DNA from: Candidatus Woesearchaeota archaeon
GTDB lineage: Archaea > Nanobdellota > Nanobdellia > UBA10117
Assembly: GCA_023245115.1 (NCBI GenBank)
Contig: JAHFKX010000032.1
Span: 1 to 8,814, forward strand
Reading direction: 5' to 3'
Length of the DNA stretch: 8,814 nucleotides
Position 1 is the stretch's first letter; the number at the start of each line of letters is the position of its first letter. A program made the position numbers and the translations under genes. Below are positions 6,550 through 8,814 of the stretch, piece by piece. The notes beneath the pieces were generated by a model that made no database searches, was not told the DNA's origin, and saw only the letters and a program-made list of their open reading frames with translations.

Positions 6550-6979
6550 CCTTTTCTATTAATATAAATGCGACTATGGCACACCCGTACTGATCTTTCT
6601 TATATGGTGCCGCTGCAAGAATCTGCTGCAGGCTCTCCAGTTTGTCTCCTGCTGCCCGCTTTGCTTCGTATGTGGCCTGCTCTTCTGCTTTCTTGCCTGC
6701 TGCTTTTCCTTTGCCAATGAAAATTTTATCTTCTGTAATTCCAAATGATAAGCATGAAAAAACATCGGACTTCGCGCAGTTCTGCAGAATAATTCCTGAA
6801 AACTCGCCTTTGAGTTTTTCCAATTCTTTTTTACTCTCCACTAGCTCGCAGCGCGGGACTTCCAGCTTGTCTAATTTTCTGATTTTAATTTTATCTACTC
6901 GCGCGTCGAGCTGTGCATTTATCTCTGCCATCTCTCTTGACTTGCCATAACCAATGCCGTATGTGAGGAAGGATTTCAT
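6545..6979 (-). CDS. Divergent protein resembling pyruvoyl-dependent arginine decarboxylase, lacking the self-cleavage serines
   Basis: A 144-residue cytosolic protein. By pattern it resembles the archaeal pyruvoyl-dependent arginine decarboxylase (PdaD): an N-terminal strand then AEINAQLDARVDKIKIRKL (about 18-36), VPRCELV (41-47), a middle FSCLSFGI (74-81), a lysine/glutamate-rich helix (92-117), and the ending GCAIVAFIL (132-140), like the family's GCAxAAxxL. In true enzymes a Ser-Ser pair just before the M-P-P segment is cut to make the pyruvoyl group. Here the equivalent stretch reads KLDKLEVP with no Ser-Ser, and the Glu expected later in a YEG motif is replaced by GKG. If homologous, it is probably not a decarboxylase. 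Its start overlaps the stop of the preceding gene as ATGA (6979-6976); an ATG at 6991 would add four residues. The assignment is by eye and tentative. Confidence 0.6.
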   Translation of the reverse strand: MKSFLTYGIGYGKSREMAEINAQLDARVDKIKIRKLDKLEVPRCELVESKKELEKLKGEFSGIILQNCAKSDVFSCLSFGITEDKIFIGKGKAAGKKAEEQATYEAKRAAGDKLESLQQILAAAPYKKDQYGCAIVAFILIEKV

Positions 6980-7590
6980 TTCGCCAACCATTCCACAGTC
7001 TTTTCAAAAAACAAATACAATTTTGCAAAATCTGTTTTAGTTGTATTTTTAATTATTCCTTCTGCATTTTTCGGCAAATACTTTATCAGCTCGGGGTATT
7101 CTGTTTTGAAAAGTAATAATGTTTCGTATTTACTTTTTGGAAATTTGTTTTTGTATGCTAGCAATGCATTTAGTGATTGCGCCAAAACGTTGCCGTAATC
7201 AACACCATAAATATCTCTTACCCAATATTGATTTAGTATATATGCTAAAACATCTGATTTGCTTAGCTCGAAATTTAGATTTTCGTATGGGTTTTTTCCA
7301 AACAAAACTTTTTTCGCTCTCGAGTTGTTAAAAACTTTTATGAAAACTCTTCGCACGGGATTTACATAATTAATTATGCCTTCTATCCAAAACTTATGCT
7401 TTTTGTATTTTTCCTTGATTTTTTTTAATTCTGGCGGCGGCAAGATGCAATCGAAAAATACCAACACATCAACATCATTATACTTTTCTGAATAAACTGA
7501 GCTGCCTGTCTGAACTATGCCAACTACGCGTGGTATTTTTTTAATTTCACTTACTGCCTTTTTTAGCAACAGTTCGTCTTTCGGTTTCAT
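6976..7590 (-). CDS. Nucleotidyltransferase-fold (DNA polymerase beta-like) protein, uncharacterised
   Basis: A 204-residue cytosolic protein. The N-terminal part carries the nucleotidyltransferase signature GSSVYSEKYNDVDVLVFF: Gly29-Ser30, then Asp39 and Asp41 as the paired metal-binding carboxylates. Enzymes of this fold transfer nucleoside monophosphates to RNA, proteins or small molecules. The third carboxylate, normally on a later strand, is not obvious; the likely strand RRVFIKVF has no acidic residue. The C-terminal half (about 105-200) is helical with many Tyr, Phe and Lys, resembling substrate-binding helical bundles of small archaeal members. It overlaps both the metallophosphoesterase gene before it and the gene after it by ATGA motifs, implying translational coupling and a shared process. 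Substrate unknown; a degenerate or antitoxin-like member is possible. Confidence 0.75.
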   Translation of the reverse strand: MKPKDELLLKKAVSEIKKIPRVVGIVQTGSSVYSEKYNDVDVLVFFDCILPPPELKKIKEKYKKHKFWIEGIINYVNPVRRVFIKVFNNSRAKKVLFGKNPYENLNFELSKSDVLAYILNQYWVRDIYGVDYGNVLAQSLNALLAYKNKFPKSKYETLLLFKTEYPELIKYLPKNAEGIIKNTTKTDFAKLYLFFEKTVEWLAK

Positions 7591-8525
7591 ACTTTCACAA
7601 CTTTATATTTTACTTTGTCATTTAAAAACTCTACAATGCCTGCCCGCCCTTCCTTGCCAGCAGAGCAATTGTAAAACAGCTCTTTGGACCAGTGATTTTG
7701 CTTTACGGCTCGGCCGCGCCAGTCATTCGCCCTACCACCGGCTTCGTGGATATCGCCGCAGATGAATTTGGAAATTTTATATTTCTTTAGAATTTTTCTG
7801 TAATCTTCATTGCCGACATTTTCCTGCAGAATTTTTACTGGATAGCCATATTTAAGAAAATGTTTTGCTTCGTACATCGGAAATATTGCGTGGCCTGGCA
7901 CAAACATACGCATCTCTGTGGTTTTATTAAAACGTTTATGTTTTTCTAATAAAGAAAATGGTTTTGTAGGTGTGCCAAACTTTGCAGCATCAATCGCGTT
8001 CTTTGTATTAAATTTTGTTGGCGAGTGAGTTATAACTACTGTATCTTCGTCTAAGTATTTTGCAAAATCGTTCATAAATATAAATTCAACACTGCCAAAG
8101 AAGTGCGATTTGAACTTTTTAATTTTCTTTTTCAATCTGTCTGTTCTCCTTTTGTTCGGCAGCAGGAAAAATCCTGCTCCGGGCGCGTGCGCAGTGCCAG
8201 AGCCGGGCCAGAATACAAATTTCTGCCCGCCAAATTCTATTTTTGGATTTTTCGAACAATCAATTATATTTTTGTTTTTCTTAAACAGCTTCATCGTATT
8301 GCTGTAAGCGACTAATTGCTCGTGATTGCCTGGCAAAACAAATATTTTCTTTTTTGTTTGGAAAAATATTTTTAAAATCTTTGTTAAATTCTGCTTTTGT
8401 TTCTCGTCAGATGCAATATCACCAACTAGCGCGATCGCATCAACATTTTCTTTTCTAAAGCGGGCTGCGAATTTCCTTGCATTTCCAATGTCGCCATGTA
8501 GGCAGGCAACTGTGGCGAGTTTCAT
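7587..8525 (-). CDS. Calcineurin-like metallophosphoesterase with altered metal ligands
   Basis: A 312-residue cytosolic protein of the calcineurin-like phosphoesterase fold, which hydrolyses phosphate esters with two metal ions. Motifs in order: ACLHG (7-11, normally DxHG), VGDIAS (34-39), PGNHE (65-69), ITHSP (165-169) and CGDIHEAGG (256-264, normally GHxH). Asp36, Asn67, His68, His167 and His260 are in place, but the first Asp is Cys8 and the first His of the last motif is Asp258. These changes suggest altered metal preference or reduced activity. A Lys-rich insert (about 124-140) is unusual and might contact nucleic acid. The ATG at 8525 is 9 nt after the tRNA-Ser 3' end, and the stop overlaps the next ATG (ATGA at 7590-7587). 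It heads a three-gene unit probably transcribed with tRNA-Ser. Confidence 0.85.
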   Translation of the reverse strand: MKLATVACLHGDIGNARKFAARFRKENVDAIALVGDIASDEKQKQNLTKILKIFFQTKKKIFVLPGNHEQLVAYSNTMKLFKKNKNIIDCSKNPKIEFGGQKFVFWPGSGTAHAPGAGFFLLPNKRRTDRLKKKIKKFKSHFFGSVEFIFMNDFAKYLDEDTVVITHSPTKFNTKNAIDAAKFGTPTKPFSLLEKHKRFNKTTEMRMFVPGHAIFPMYEAKHFLKYGYPVKILQENVGNEDYRKILKKYKISKFICGDIHEAGGRANDWRGRAVKQNHWSKELFYNCSAGKEGRAGIVEFLNDKVKYKVVKV

Positions 8526-8598
8526 AAATATAAGCGCCGGGACTGAGATTTGAACTCAGAAACCCCTTGCGGGGAACAGGTTTAGCAAACCTGCGCCG

Positions 8599-8633
8599 AT
8601 CTGGGCGTTTAACGGTATCCTCTGTTAAAGGCA
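8599..8633 (-). other. D-loop (about 20a/21) intron of tRNA-Ser, 35 nt
   Basis: Exon CTGG (8639-8636) pairs perfectly with intron CCAG (8604-8601) as the BHB core. Bulges are TAT (8635-8633) and ATC (8600-8598), cut after their second nucleotides. Beyond the bulge the intron continues with GC/GC, a C-C mismatch, then TTTAAC with GTTAAA (6 bp) closing a 10-nt loop. This is the most regular BHB in the window. A one-nucleotide shift would exchange a C for a T in the mature D-loop. Confidence 0.82.
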
Positions 8634-8641
8634 TACCAGGT

Positions 8642-8687
8642 TGGGCCACCAACAACGAAGTTGTGGGTTTCACAAATCCGAAGGATT
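8642..8687 (-). other. D-arm (14/15) intron of tRNA-Ser, 46 nt
   Basis: The 8-nt sequence TGGCCCAA occurs at both boundaries (8694-8687 and 8648-8641); one copy remains after removal. Self-complementary GGCC in the two copies can form the 4-bp BHB core, with identical CAA bulges cut after CA. Inside lie two hairpins with TTC loops: AAATCC with GGATTT, and ACCCACAAC with GTTGTTGGT (one mismatch). Because of the repeat the joined product is the same wherever the cut falls within it. Confidence 0.75.
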
Positions 8688-8721
8688 TGGGCCATCCCGG
8701 CTCAATATAATCAGTTAATAC

Positions 8722-8814
8722 TTATTTTAAAAGGCTTTGTCTGCGTTGTAACTTAATATTACTACTTACCAAATCTGAATGCAGCAAGCCCTCTGCTATG
8801 CCACGCGCACATAA
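8722..8814 (-). CDS. Possible C-terminal end of a gene entering from the right (partial)
   Basis: On the minus strand the frame is open from the window edge through 30 residues (GIAEGLLHSDLV near its start, then QRRQSLLK) to a TAA at 8724-8722. Composition is protein-like and the other two minus frames are interrupted, but 30 open codons can arise by chance. The final codons overlap the TATA box proposed for tRNA-Ser. No family is recognised. Confidence 0.35.
   Translation of the reverse strand, partial: LCARGIAEGLLHSDLVSSNIKLQRRQSLLK
8725..8732 (-). promoter_or_regulatory. TATA box of tRNA-Ser and downstream operon
   Basis: The palindrome TTTTAAAA is centred 27.5 nt before tRNA-Ser nucleotide 1 (8701), so transcription should begin at or within a few nucleotides of the mature 5' end. 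No comparable AT-rich box lies before the metallophosphoesterase ATG, so this promoter may also drive the three genes that follow. Confidence 0.55.

Larger units (their letters stand above)
8535..8701 (-). tRNA. tRNA-Ser(GCU) with two D-arm introns
   Basis: Read from 8701 to 8535: acceptor GCCGGGA pairs with TCCCGGC (8542-8536), discriminator G at 8535, typical of tRNA-Ser. Anticodon stem CAGGT (8593-8589) pairs with ACCTG (8581-8577); loop TTGCTAA has anticodon GCT at 8586-8584. A long variable arm CCCC-GCAA-GGGG (8574-8563) marks a class II tRNA. T-stem CTGAG pairs with CTCAG around TTCAAAT. The D-arm forms only when two inserts are removed: 46 nt (8687-8642) and 35 nt (8633-8599). The mature RNA is then 86 nt, normal for tRNA-Ser, with D-arm GCC...AACCTGGTA...GGC containing G18G19. 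There is no intron at 37/38 and CCA is not encoded. A TATA-like box lies 27.5 nt before nucleotide 1. Confidence 0.93.

Noticed and set aside
8612..8629. Similarity between CCTTTAACAGAGGA in the tRNA-Ser intron and CCTTAACAGGA in the tRNA-Phe D-loop intron
   Set aside because: The match is short, gapped and lies in different structural parts of the two introns, so chance is more likely than shared ancestry.
8455..8673. Minus-strand open frame of 72 codons
   Set aside because: It covers most of tRNA-Ser and overlaps the phosphoesterase start in another frame; it has no protein-like pattern.
1..8814. CRISPR array, insertion sequence or prophage signs
   Set aside because: No regularly spaced repeats, terminal inverted repeats, transposase or phage genes are visible.

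Overview
The window looks archaeal, most likely from a small-genome DPANN-type lineage (Micrarchaeota, Diapherotrites or Woesearchaeota-like; I cannot place it further). Signs are: TTTAAA-type TATA boxes about 25 bp from start codons with no leader and no Shine-Dalgarno sequence, a DUF357 protein, a long archaeal FKBP prolyl isomerase, tRNA genes without encoded CCA, and tRNA genes cut by short introns with bulge-helix-bulge (BHB) splice folds. Genes are short and tightly packed, with almost no intergenic DNA.

Layout. 1-86: possible tail of an upstream gene and the promoter of a small membrane-anchored protein (87-446, +). 453-1196 (-): FKBP isomerase, diverging from 1247-2905 (+), a secreted transglutaminase-like protein; one TATA box between them can serve both. 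2894-3322 (-): minimal M50-like membrane metalloprotease. 3371-6058 (-): SERCA-type Ca2+ ATPase with all the Ca2+-ligand motifs recognisable. From 8814 down to 6088 everything reads on the minus strand: possible tail of an unknown gene, tRNA-Ser(GCU) with two introns, a three-gene unit joined by ATGA overlaps (metallophosphoesterase, nucleotidyltransferase-like protein, small protein resembling pyruvoyl-dependent arginine decarboxylase), then tRNA-Phe(GAA) with two introns, then a DUF357 protein.

The most striking content is the pair of tRNA genes. Each carries two introns. Three of the four lie in the D-loop rather than at the usual 37/38 site, and removing all four restores cloverleafs of 74 and 86 nt. 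The TATA boxes of both tRNAs lie at the same distance from tRNA nucleotide 1 as the mRNA TATA boxes lie from their start codons, so these tRNAs may be made without a 5' leader, as in Nanoarchaeum equitans. Each tRNA is followed after only 6 or 9 nt by the start codon of a protein gene, so 3' processing of the tRNA could itself create leaderless mRNAs.

Functionally the left half is an envelope and ion-homeostasis set (anchored protein, transglutaminase-like protein, membrane protease, Ca2+ pump). The right half is an RNA-linked cluster whose protein partners are uncharacterised; the enzyme-like proteins there have lost or changed expected active-site residues.
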